From positions 26,779,501-26,843,500 of the forward strand of contig BSBM01000370.1 in assembly GCA_027924585.1 (NCBI GenBank): a DNA stretch of 64,000 bases, read 5' to 3'. The translations under genes were made by a program, and so were the position numbers. This DNA comes from Larix kaempferi (lineage: Eukaryota > Streptophyta > Pinopsida > Pinales > Pinaceae). Positions 1 through 9,780 of the stretch are shown piece by piece. Below the pieces are notes generated by a model. The model saw only the letters and a program-made list of their open reading frames with translations, had not been told where the DNA came from and did no database searches. How positions within the stretch are numbered: position 1 is the first letter of the stretch; every line of letters begins with the position of its first letter.

Positions 1-256
1 CTAGGATTAACCCAATCCACTTGATTTGCAAGAACTAGACTTGGAGCTGGATTAGGGTTTGTCAAAGAAACCCCAAAAATTCAAACTTTGAATTTCAAAC
101 TTTCGAAAGGATAGAAATATGTGCCTTGATGAGCTGATCAAGTTGGTATATTCAGAATTTGAAAACTGCAAAGTTTCACCCCTCGAAATTGCCTTTTAGA
201 TTTCCAGATTCACTCGGGAGGACCCTGAATTAGGGTTTGAGTTTCCCGGAGCTTCA

Positions 257-560
257 CCCAACCAAAATATTTGATTCAAAACTTTAAGCTTCGATTTTTC
301 TGAGGAGCTTCCAGCCGTGGTCACAGATTTCCAAAATTCCAATTTTTGCAGAAGCCCTAATTTTCCATCTTTCCGATTAAAGTCTCGAACTGGGGTTTGA
401 TCAAGCCTGGCCTTCTGCCCAACCAAAAAATTTGATCTTGGTCTCTAAATTTCGATTTTGATGAGTAACATCAAGCTGTGGTCTCCGATTACAAAAATTC
501 CAACTTTCTCCGAAGCCCTAAATTCCGGAAGCCATGAATGAAGGTACTAAAAAATAATTC
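257..560. repeat. About 160-bp degenerate tandem duplication
   Basis: The motif cccaaccaaaa followed by ttgat and then a cgatttt block occurs near 257 and again near 417. Similar flanking text (gaagccctaa) follows each. The two units are clearly related but diverged. Confidence 0.6.
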
Positions 561-627
561 TGTTTTGACAGAAAAATGTACCTGATTGTTTCTGGTGTAA
601 CTCCGAACTTTTCGATCCACAGGGTCT

Positions 628-985
628 AAAAAATTTTCTTACGATAGCTCGACCTGTTATCTTTCCATCCCAACAGGTCTAACCTCAATTGGAATCTCTA
701 AAAGAGAGTTATGCCAAGTGTCGCAACGTGACCTGTTTATGGGATAATACAGGAGAGCGAACTTGTACGGTGTTCCACGTGTCACTGGTTCAACTTCGGC
801 CTCTGAAAAATTTTCCTAAGATATCCCGACCTGTTATCTTTCCATCCCGACAGATCTGACCTCAATTGGATTCTCTGAGAGAGAGTTATGCCAAGTGTCG
901 CAACGCGACCTGTTTATGGGATAATACAGGAGAGCAAACTTGTACGGCGTGCCACGTGTCACTGGTTCAACTTTGGCCTCAATTT
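628..985. repeat. 177-bp tandem duplication
   Basis: The block beginning gacctgttatctttccatcc at 651 recurs at 828. Both copies continue through a shared cacgtgtcactggttcaact segment. They differ by scattered substitutions, so the duplication predates recent decay. The short frames across it are not genes. Confidence 0.85.
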
Positions 986-1351
986 TTTTTTCATGAAATA
1001 GTACTGTCTGTGTACTACCTGTCACGTTTTACAAAATTTCATTTGGAGCTTCCTAGCGCAAGTTATGACCTTTTTCCCAAAGTCACCTGATTTTGACTCA
1101 GATTTGGAAGAGGCAGAAACCCTATATTGTACAAATCATAAATCACAAAGTACAACGAATTAGAGGTTGTCCTTTGGACAAAAGGTACATGGGGATCTGA
1201 TCTTCGACCTGTAAAAGTTTCAGATCTGAAAACTTCGCCAAAACGGATTTATAACGAAAGTGCTACGATGACTGGTTTTTGCTATATCAAGCCCTAGCAT
1301 CGTAAGTGCAACAAGTGTCATACATGCCATATCATACCTTCTTTTAGGCTA

Positions 1352-1363
1352 GCTCTGATACCA
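1352..1363 (-). promoter_or_regulatory. Primer binding site (tRNA-Met type)
   Basis: The plus strand reads gctctgatacca, the reverse complement of the TGGTATCAGAGC primer site used by many plant LTR retrotransposons. It abuts the LTR edge at 1364 directly, which fixes the element as minus-strand. Confidence 0.85.
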
Positions 1364-2009
1364 TGTTAAATTTTCAGAATTTACTTCAATCTGATCTAGG
1401 ATCTTAACTGAGAGAACAACATGTACAACAAATCTACAGCATATCAATCATGGACACAATAATGCAAGCACACAAGAGACACAGAGTTTACTTGGGGAAA
1501 ACCATAAAGGTGAAAAACCCCAATAACTTCCTCAGAGATAGATAGAGCAATGATACAACCAGAATACAAGAGATAGTCTTCTCCTAGCAGCAGAGCCTCC
1601 TCCTCCACAAGTGCGCCACTCTCCAAAGTGTGAGTGAGAGAATAGAATGTGTAAAATGAGAGAGACACACTCTCTATTTATACACTAACTTGACTTGACC
1701 TTTACTCAACTAGGTCGGCCTCAACTTAACCACTTAACATAATGCTGACTGGGCCGACCCCTACTAGGGTGGTCTAATAACCCTTTGACCCACATGACTT
1801 ATACAGGGCCGACCCCAACAAGGTGGTCTAATAACCCATCAAGTATAAGTTACGACACTTACAATATAAATGACGACACTTCCGTATAGAGGAATAATAA
1901 CATCTCTCTAGGAATACAACCACTTCCGTATAGATGAATAATAACATCTCTATAGGAATACAATATACATATATGTGAAATACATTCCGAAGTTACATAT
2001 ACATCAACA
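1364..2009 (-). mobile_element. LTR (5' LTR) of a minus-strand LTR retrotransposon, 646 bp
   Basis: The LTR begins tgttaaat and ends catcaaca on the plus strand, giving TGTT/AACA termini. The left end abuts a primer site. On the minus strand a TATAAATA box lies at 1675-1682, consistent with LTR promoter activity in the same direction as the primer site. Two internal tandem duplications are present: a gccgaccc...ggtggtctaataaccc unit at about 1750-1845 and a cacttccgtatag unit with 43-bp period at 1878-1965. Copia-like by primer site and general build; the family is not otherwise identified. Confidence 0.8.
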
Positions 2010-2384
2010 GAGAGGAAGGATTGTCATCCTTCCTACTTGGTTTCAAATTTCTCTTGTGATATGATCACTCTTTGGGAGCCAATTGTTAATTAAGGCTCTT
2101 CGTAATCTATAAGGAAGATCTCGCTCTTACTTACACACATGAAGGTGCTATGAGAAGTTACATGTTAAAAAAAAGACATAGAGATTGAAGAATCATGTTA
2201 AAAACTTCACTAGAGCAACAATCATCCTCATTGTTTGTAAGTGGCTTTGGATGTTTGGATGTTCTTTTGCTAAATAAATCATTTAGCCTTGTATGACGAA
2301 TTGGAGGACTTGCTTGTTTTATGAGCCTTATGGCCCATTGGTCACACATATTTTATATAGTTTATAAGTGGGTAGTTGGCCAAT

Positions 2385-3540
2385 GACTATCGATTGACCT
2401 TTAAGGTTGTACATTGGTGTATTGGTTAAGGATCCAATCTACAATTTCATTGATTCATGTTCAAACCCTTGTAGCACATACCCCATTCACAACTTCGCTC
2501 ATAGTGGATGTAGTTTATGAGTGCGTGAATTCCTAACAAACACCACTTAAGATCTAAGTCCATATATAGGTGTATTGGTTAAGAATCCAATATATAGTTC
2601 CATTGATTTGTGTTCAAACCCTACAACCCACTGGATGCTCACAACTTCTCTCACATATATGTAGTTTAGAAGTGTGTACCTTTTCAACTACCATTACTTG
2701 GCCTTTAAGGTCATACATTGGTATATTAGTTAAGGATATAACTACCATTTCATTGATTGATGTTCAAACCCTTGTGACCCATTGGTTGCTCACAACTTCT
2801 CTCACAGTTTGCATAGTTTAGAAGTGGGTATCTTTCTAGTTACCACCACTTGGCTTTTAAGGTCATGCGATGGTGTTTTGGTTAAGAATTTAATATACTT
2901 TTCCATTGATCTATGTTCAAACTCCTGTGAACCATTATTCACACATAACTTCTCTCACAATGAATGTAGTTTAAAATTTGGCACCTTTCTTATGACCATT
3001 GCTTGACCTTTAAGACCATATGTTGGTGTATTTGTTAAGGATCCAATCTTTAGTTCCATTGATCTATATCCAAACCCCTATGACCCATTGGTCAATTGCA
3101 ACTTCTCTCACAATGTATGTAGTGTACAAGTGGGTACATTTTCAATTACCATCACTTGATCTTTAAGGCCATATGCCGACGTATTGGTTAACTAGGATCT
3201 AATCTACAATTCCCTTGATTTGTGTACAAAACCTTGCTACTCATTGGTCACTCATAACTTATCTCATAGTGTATGTAATTTAGAGGTGGGTAGCTTTCCA
3301 ATTACCACCATTTCGAATTTAAGGCCATATGTTAATGTATTGTTTAAGGATCCGATCTATAGATCTATTGATCTATGTTCAAACCCCTATGATGCACTGG
3401 TCTCTCACAACTTCTCTCACAATGTATGTAGTTTAGAAGTGGGTACCTTGTCAATTAAAATTTATTGATATTTAAGGTCATATGTTGGTGTATTGGTTAA
3501 ATATATAATCTACAATTCTAATTATTCGTGTTATTTACAA
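2385..3540. repeat. Tandem array of about 153-bp monomers with tRNA-like A and B boxes (array 1)
   Basis: About eight monomers follow each other with starts near 2414, 2568, 2719, 2871, 3024, 3179, 3333 and 3487. Each contains a block like ttggtgtattggttaagg, which resembles a tRNA A box, and roughly 30-35 bp later gttcaaacccc, which resembles a B box. The rest of the unit reads around cacaacttctctcacaatg...gtagtttagaagtgggtac. The repeat explains the short frames here that share the peptide word HNFSH. Confidence 0.8.
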
Positions 3541-4034
3541 AATCAACATTGATTTGACTATGCCTAATTGAGGGGTCCCAAATAAACATAAAATTCAAGA
3601 ATTTAGGATTTAAAAAAATGAGCAAAACATTGATCTCATTTACCAATTTAGATCTGGTTTACATAAGACATATATGAAAACATAAAAAGTTGTTTAGTAG
3701 GTCCTATTGAAAGTAGGCACATTTATTTTCTCCAATAGGGTTTAAATTTTCACAATGATATGTTTTCATCCCACGATCCATTTCCACTTGTGTTTGTGTT
3801 GTAGTTGGGGTTAGGTGCGAACTGAGGTGAGTTTGAGGAAATGAATATCCCTCACTCATGGATTATTAGTTGAAGGATTTTAATTTTAGTGTTGCAAATA
3901 GGATTTTATGATTGTAAAAACATTCAAAGTCTAGGAAAGGTCATGCTTGTTGTATCATGATAAGAGTAAACCAGCCAAAAATAAAAAAAAAATGATAAGA
4001 AATATTTGAGCTATATAATACATCTAATTTAATC

Positions 4035-4230
4035 CCTAAGGGTTAGCTTAATCAGTTGAGCCATCCACCCAATGCATGTTGCCAATGAGAAGGCCATATG
4101 TCACAAGTTTAAATCTAATTGAGTTCCTCGAGGTTACTAGTTACTATTGTGGTAGTTAATTGAACCACCTTCCATTTGGATATTCCAGGGAAGAAGGGGA
4201 GATACCACTAGATTTTCCTTGGAATTTTTT
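4035..4230 (+). repeat. tRNA-derived SINE-like unit
   Basis: An A-box-like ttagcttaatcagttgag (4042-4059) is followed by a B-box-like agtttaaatc (4106-4115). A non-tRNA body follows. I did not find a clean target site duplication, so the ends are approximate. Confidence 0.4.
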
Positions 4231-4626
4231 TATAAACATATAATTTCCTAAAGATTAAGAACATACCAACGAGGAAATTGACTCATTTAACTTGTTGTGT
4301 GCATATTAATATGCATAATGAGTTAAAAAACCACAACGATAAGACTGAGTACACTACTAAAAGCAATATTCATATGAAATAGCTGTTTAAATTCAAAATC
4401 CTGATAAAAAACTTAGCTTCAATGTGAGTATACTAAAATCTATAGTAATTTTTGACCTTCTTTCTATTATTGCTAAATTTGATGGAGCACCCAAAGCTAT
4501 AAGTATAACTTCTGTAATGATCCTTAACACTTGGACTTGCATCATAAACAAGGCATATAGAGAATATAAATGCAAACAATCATATACAAGAGATAAATAA
4601 GTTGAAATATGCAAAATATTCGTATT

Positions 4627-4995
4627 TAGTGGTATCCTAAATGAAAGTCCAATTTAGCGAAGAACTTAGATCCATGAATCTTTTCCATGAGATCACTAAT
4701 AAGAAGAATGAAAAACTTGTCCTTGATGGTCAACTTATTGAGAGCTCGAAAATTAGGACACATTTTCCTATTGCCTTCTTTCTTTAATACAATGACCATA
4801 AGCGAGGAGCAAGGGATGGTACTGGAATGTATGACAACAAACTCTAATAGTTCCTAGATGATCTTTCATATTTCATTCTTTGTGCTGATTAAGGATGTCT
4901 ATACAGATGCACATTGGGTAGTTGTCTACTTGAAACTAGGGCAATGCAATGGTCACGCTCACCATGTGAAGGCGATGAGCCACATTGTGTTTCAA
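4627..4995 (-). pseudogene. Ty3/gypsy reverse transcriptase fragment (pseudogene)
   Basis: Translating the minus strand gives a readable gypsy RT N-terminal region. It has a DHCIAL...PNVHLYRHP linker block (about 4990-4900), a PCSSLMVIVLKKEGNRKMC block, the FRALNKLTIKD motif, and HGSKFFAKLDF near 4640. These match the usual order of the PR-RT linker and RT fingers/palm in plant Ty3/gypsy Pol. In-frame stops and at least one frameshift break it. The catalytic YxDD region, RNase H and integrase are absent. No LTRs are recognisable nearby, so it is an old isolated scrap. Confidence 0.8.
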
Positions 4996-5966
4996 ATACA
5001 TATTGACATTTAGTCAAAACTAGTTGCAAATTAGGGTGAATCTCCTATGGGGGGTAAGATATCCACTACTTGTATGGCATTGAATTGGGCTACAATGCCT
5101 ACATGGCCTTACATGTACATGTGTCTTTAATTTTATACTCTAAGCTAATATATGAGTAGAAAATCACCATACAATTAAAATATGGTTTTGTGAATGTAAT
5201 TGTGATCTTTGAAGGACTATAGAATTGCATTCCATTATATAATAGCGATTAGATTTGGGTCACCAAATTCCTAATTGTGTCATTTGATATCAAAGCAAGG
5301 TTGAGCTCTAGGAAAGAGTGAACTAATTTAATTGTTCAAAGGAGGTGACATATGTTGTGAGTGAATAGAAATGGAAAAAGGTAGTGTTAAAATCATGACA
5401 AATAGAGACTTTTAAGCGTTAAGGAGAAGAATATAAAAGTTTGAGAATAGACAATAAATTAAAGAATTTGAAAATATTAACTCATAATTAAAAGAAAAAG
5501 TAGTGGTAGAAAAAGTTGCAAAGCAGTGGTAAAAGAAGTTGTAGTCAACTTGTAAAATTGTTGACGAACAAAATATCTATTTTTTAAGTAAAGATGATAA
5601 CACTCCTCTTCACACTAAACCTAATTGACATACTATCTCTTCCTCTTTCATTAATAACATCATCAATATCATAATATTTTCTTTCCATTACAATAATAAC
5701 ATCATAAAAATGTCAATACATATCATGAAAACATAATGATTCTCTACATAATGGTGAGATTAATACATAGCTTTGTTTTTCATGGCCACAATTATATAAT
5801 AGGTCCAAACTTCTAGAATATTAAATACACAATGACATTTAGGAGTATGTCTTCATAGGAATCCGAGCTCTTGAAAAAGAGGTATTGAAAAATGTTGGAA
5901 GATCCAAAGAGAAAGAGAACAACTATTTCACGATTATATTATTAGGTATGATAAAATGAAATGACA
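4996..5966. other. AT-rich intergenic stretch
   Basis: No open frame, repeat array or terminal structure is convincing here. A catttgatatcaaagcaagg string at about 5280 faintly resembles an LTR-element primer site, but no LTR edge adjoins it. Confidence 0.5.
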
Positions 5967-5975
5967 AAGTTATAT

Positions 5976-6241
5976 GGCGTGTGATATGGAGCATTTCAAT
6001 CGTCCCGATATTTTGGTGAGTGGTTTTTTGGTGAGACATAGTTTATTTTTTTCTGGTCATTTTTTGGGAATTTCGACGACTTGGGTTGTCTTAAAATGGC
6101 CCAAAACTCTTGGGAGCACAGTTCTATGACATAGTTCCACAATAAACTAATGGAACTATGCTTCTACCAGTTTTTATAGCCAAATCGAAAAAAGAAATCA
6201 CCGAAAAAATGGGACAATTTGAAAGCCAGTTATCCCACGCC
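5976..6241. mobile_element. Mutator-like MITE, 266 bp, with 9-bp target site duplication
   Basis: The element starts ggcgtgtgatatgg and ends gttatcccacgcc. The reverse complement of the right end follows the left end for about 55-60 bp with some mismatches: ggcgtg, gata, tttcaa, gtccc, tttt and ggtga blocks all line up. It is flanked by a perfect 9-bp direct repeat aagttatat at 5967-5975 and 6242-6250. Long terminal inverted repeats with a 9-bp duplication are the mark of Mutator-type (MULE) elements. It has no coding capacity. An inner perfect hairpin, catagttcca / tggaactatg, lies at 6130-6160. Confidence 0.85.
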
Positions 6242-6250
6242 AAGTTATAT

Positions 6251-7110
6251 GAATGAAATTATTAGAATATAATGAATACTTCTATCAACATGAGACATGG
6301 AACCAAGATACAATACGAGTAGGTGTTTTTTTCTCATTATATTAATAATAATACAAGGAATAAAGTTACGATTTTATTATGGAGTTTGCATAGTCCTAAT
6401 AATACAAGGAATAAAGTTATGATTTTATTATGAAGTTTGCATAGTCCAATGTATTGTGGTCATATCATCAATATTGTAAGAAGAGCAATTGGATTGAGAG
6501 AAACAAATTAAAAGTAATGATATACAATAAGTGTAATTAGGTTAAAAGAAATAATCTTCTAATCTAAAATAATAATCATTATAAGTTAAAATAAATAATT
6601 TCATAATCTAAAATAATATTATATTGTAAGAAGAATTCTGATTTTGATCAAGGTTATATGTTTTAATGGATTTGTGTGTGTTAATCATTTTACTAAAAAT
6701 AATAGTTGAGGTAAGTTGAAAAAAATATCATAAGCCAAATTTTAAGCGAAAGAATTTTATATATGCTTCCAAACTTAAAAAGATGATATATATAAATTAA
6801 TAAGTTTTGACATGCACGTTCATCTTAATTAGAGATAGTGTTTATGATTTTTTAATCACTAAATGATATATAATATAAGTTAAGTTTTAATAATAATATA
6901 ATGAATGATATAATATAAGTTAAATTTTAATAATAATTTAAGGATTGACATGAATTGAAGCATCTATTTTCGATTTATGGAAGAATAATTTTGAATCATC
7001 TTAAAAACTTCACTTGATCTATAATCATTTTTATTTATTTAACATATAAGTGTTAGTTTTTATAAATAATAGGGTAAAAACTCATATGAGTATGGTAATT
7101 TATTTTAGAG
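6251..7110. other. AT-rich stretch with a 51-bp tandem duplication
   Basis: A 51-bp unit beginning taataatacaaggaataaag is present twice (6346-6396 and 6397-6447) with two substitutions. Near 6868-6950 a second AT-rich unit containing tataatataagtta is duplicated with a period of about 37 bp. No gene is supported in this stretch. Confidence 0.6.
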
Positions 7111-7169
7111 ATATAGATAATATATGTCAATTGAGTCTAGTTATAAGAGTGGTTGAGAGGATGGAATGC

Positions 7170-8985
7170 TATCTTTCATACTCAAACTCAAATCTCGTTT
7201 TTGACAAGATCACTTTTCGTAAATCAATTGTTAATTAAGGCTCCTTGTAAGCTATAAGGAAGATGTCATTCTTGTTTACAAGCCGAAGGGTGGAGTGAGA
7301 AGTTACATGTAAAACAAAAATATATAGACATGAAGAATCATCTTAAAAGCTTCATTAGAACAATAATTGCCCTCATTTTTGGTAAGTGGCTTTGGATTTT
7401 CTTTTGGTAAATAAATCATCTAGCCTTGTATAGCAAATTTGAAAACTTGTATTTGTTAAAATACTTATGGCTCAGTAAATTTGAAAACTTGTATTTGTTA
7501 AAATACTTATGGTTCATTGGTCACTCATAGTTTATGTACTTTAGAAATGGGTAGCTTGATAATCACCATCCATTGACCTTTAAAGTTATACATTGGTGTA
7601 TTGTTAAGGATCTGATCTACCATTGATTAGTTTTCAAATTGTTGTAGCTCATTCCTTGCTCACAACTTCTCTCATAGTGTATATAGTTTATAATTGTGTA
7701 AATTGATAATTAACACCACTTGAGATCATAAGTCCATATGTAGGTGTATGGCTAAGGATCCAATTTACAATTCTATGATTCTATCGATATGTGTTCAAAC
7801 CACTATGGCCCATTGGTTGCTCACAACTTCTCTCACATCTATGTAGTTTAGAAGTGAGTACCTTTTCAACTACCACTACTTAACCTTTAAGGTCATATAT
7901 AAGTATATTAATTAAGGCTTTAATATGCAATTCCATTTATTTATGTTCAAACACCTATGACCCATTGATTGCTAACATCTTCTCTCACAATTTATGTAGC
8001 TTATAAGCGGGTGCCTTTCAAATTACCATCATTTGACCTTTAAGTAATATGGTGGTGTATTGGTTATAGATCTAATGTACTTTTCCATTGAATAATGTTT
8101 AAACCCCTACAACACAGTAGTCACTCACAACTTATCTCATAATGAATGTAGTTTATAACTGGGTACCTTTCCAATTACCATTGATTGACCTTTAAGACCA
8201 TATATTGGTGTATTTATTAAGGATCCAATCTACAGTTTCGTTGATGTATTGGTTAATGATCCAATTTGTATCTCCATTGATCTATGTTCAAACCCATATG
8301 GTTTACTAATCTCACACAATGTATGTGGTTTAGAAGTGAATACCTTGTGAATTAACATTTATTATCCTTTAAGGTCATGTTTGTGTATTGGTTAAAGATC
8401 TAATCTATAATCACAATTATTTGTATTCTATACAAATACAACATTGGTATGACTATGCTTGGTTGGTGTGTCCCAAATAAACATAAAAATGCAAGACTTC
8501 AGGATTTTAAAAAATGCGCAAAATAATGATCAACACATTATCTCCTTAACTAGTTTAGATCTATATATGAAAACATACAAAGTTGCCAATAAGGCCTTAT
8601 TAAAAGTATGCCACATTTTTTGTCCCACTAGGGTGCAAATTTTCACATCGACATGTTTTCCCCTCGTTGAATGCTTTTGCCGATGTTACAATTGGGGTCA
8701 GAAGCAAACCTTGGGCAACTTTTATAAAATGAATACCCCCACTTGAACTTTCTTGATAGAAGGATTTTAATTTGAGTATTGTAAATAGGATTTAATAAAA
8801 ATAATGATAAAACTAATAAAACCAATATTTATATAAATATATAAAATAGTTGATTGAATTCAAAATCCTCATAACTTGACTTCAATGTGAGTATGCCAAA
8901 AGGTATAGTGGATTACCCCTATATGACCTTCATTCTGTTATCACTAAATTTGGTGGATCACCCTGAGATATAAGTATAACTTCTC
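7170..8985. repeat. Segmental duplicate, copy 2
   Basis: This is the second copy of the segment at 2030-4510 in the same order. It starts at caattgttaattaaggctcc, contains the block gtaagtggctttggat (about 7381), then the 153-bp monomer run, and ends at ataagtataacttctcc. It carries its own private 42-bp tandem duplication (7435-7476 and 7477-7518). Confidence 0.8.
7560..8440. repeat. Tandem array of about 153-bp monomers (array 2)
   Basis: Six or seven monomers of the family described at 2385-3540 occur, with A-box-like starts near 7592, 7743, 7899, 8052, 8207 and 8385. A shortened unit sits near 8240. Divergence between monomers is substantial, so the array is old and not recently homogenised. 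Confidence 0.75.
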
Positions 8986-8989
8986 CTTT

Positions 8990-9470
8990 CACAATTGGTT
9001 AAAAATTTGTCATCGATATATTTTGAGAAAACCATATAGTAAAGTTGCTCATTTTTGCACTCTAATATATGTATTTGAATATCATTAATACCTTGCTCCG
9101 GATAAATAATTTAATATCATCATATTCTGATGTACTTTAATGTTTATTAGTTGTTTTTTTAATTGATATCTAATGTTATTTGTTTTTTTTTTAAAATATA
9201 TTTTTAAATAATTTTGGTATTTTTCTTTATTTTGAAAATGTTTATTAAAAAGTAAACTCTAAATTATTAAATCTAAGTTAATAAATCATGAAAATTTATG
9301 AATAGATTATATAACTTATCAACAATTGATTATTTAAAAATAAACACCTTATGAAGTGAGATTTAAGCCTAAGTATGGAGGATAACAAGTTTTCTTTACA
9401 ATCTTTTCAACTATACTCAATTAATATATCAATATGATTCTTATAAAAAAAATTGAAACATTCCCATTCC
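8990..9470. other. AT-rich low-complexity stretch
   Basis: Long T- and A-rich tracts (for example 9150-9330). No gene, terminal repeat or array is visible. Confidence 0.5.
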
Positions 9471-9479
9471 CTTTATTAT

Positions 9480-9780
9480 GTCCCCGACATTTAGTTTTCG
9501 GTCGGGGACATTAGGCGGGGTGGAAAAAAGCAGCGGGTGTGAAATGACATGGTCTGTGCAAAGGTCGTATTTTTTGAATTTTTTTGAATTTATTAAATAA
9601 ACGATTTTACATGGCTGCTATTTGCTCTGTTCGCGGTGACGTCATCCTGGGGCGATTTGCTCCGTTCTTGGTGATGTCGTCCTGGGGCGATTTGCTCCAT
9701 TCACGGTGATGTCGTCCTGGGGCTGTGTGCCCCAGGCCCCGGCGGTGGGGTGTCATCATCAACTATAAATGGGGTTGGTG
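9480..9780 (+). promoter_or_regulatory. Candidate promoter block: hairpin, three 35-bp repeats and TATA box
   Basis: Base composition shifts abruptly to GC-rich with many CpG dinucleotides. A perfect 10-bp stem, tgtccccgac / gtcggggaca, opens the block (from about 9480). Three 35-bp tandem units follow at about 9616-9720, each with tttgctc and a gtcctgggg end. The first carries the palindrome tgacgtca, a bZIP-type site, and the others the variant tgatgtcg. A TATA-like ctataaat lies at about 9762-9769. The arrangement is that of an upstream repeat plus core promoter, of a gene or of an unrecognised LTR. Function is inferred only. Confidence 0.45.

Larger units (their letters stand above)
1..1351 (-). 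mobile_element. Internal 5' leader of an LTR retrotransposon (partial)
   Basis: This is the internal sequence downstream (on the minus strand) of the primer site at 1352-1363 and the LTR at 1364-2009. It runs off the left edge. No gag or pol reading frame is visible. It contains two degenerate tandem duplications: about 257-560 (period about 160 bp) and 628-985 (period 177 bp). A long non-coding, internally repeated leader fits a non-autonomous element or a long 5' leader; the missing left part would decide. Confidence 0.6.
2030..4510. repeat. Segmental duplicate, copy 1
   Basis: This stretch is collinear with about 7170-8985. Both start near ccaattgttaattaaggctc, pass through a run of about 153-bp monomers, and end with the block ttcaatgtgagtat...tataagtataacttct. 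Copy 1 holds extra material (a SINE-like unit at 4035-4230). The copies are in the same orientation about 5 kb apart and are well diverged. Confidence 0.8.

Noticed and set aside
2570-3468. Run of related short plus-strand frames sharing HNFSH peptides
   Set aside because: They are produced by the 153-bp tandem repeat, change frame between units and contain stops; no coding constraint is visible.
2385-3540. CRISPR-like array
   Set aside because: Units are contiguous, diverged tandem monomers without identical short repeats and unique spacers, and the genome is eukaryotic.
5270-5300. Primer-site-like catttgatatcaaagcaagg
   Set aside because: Only a partial match to TGGTATCAGAGC and no LTR edge adjoins it.
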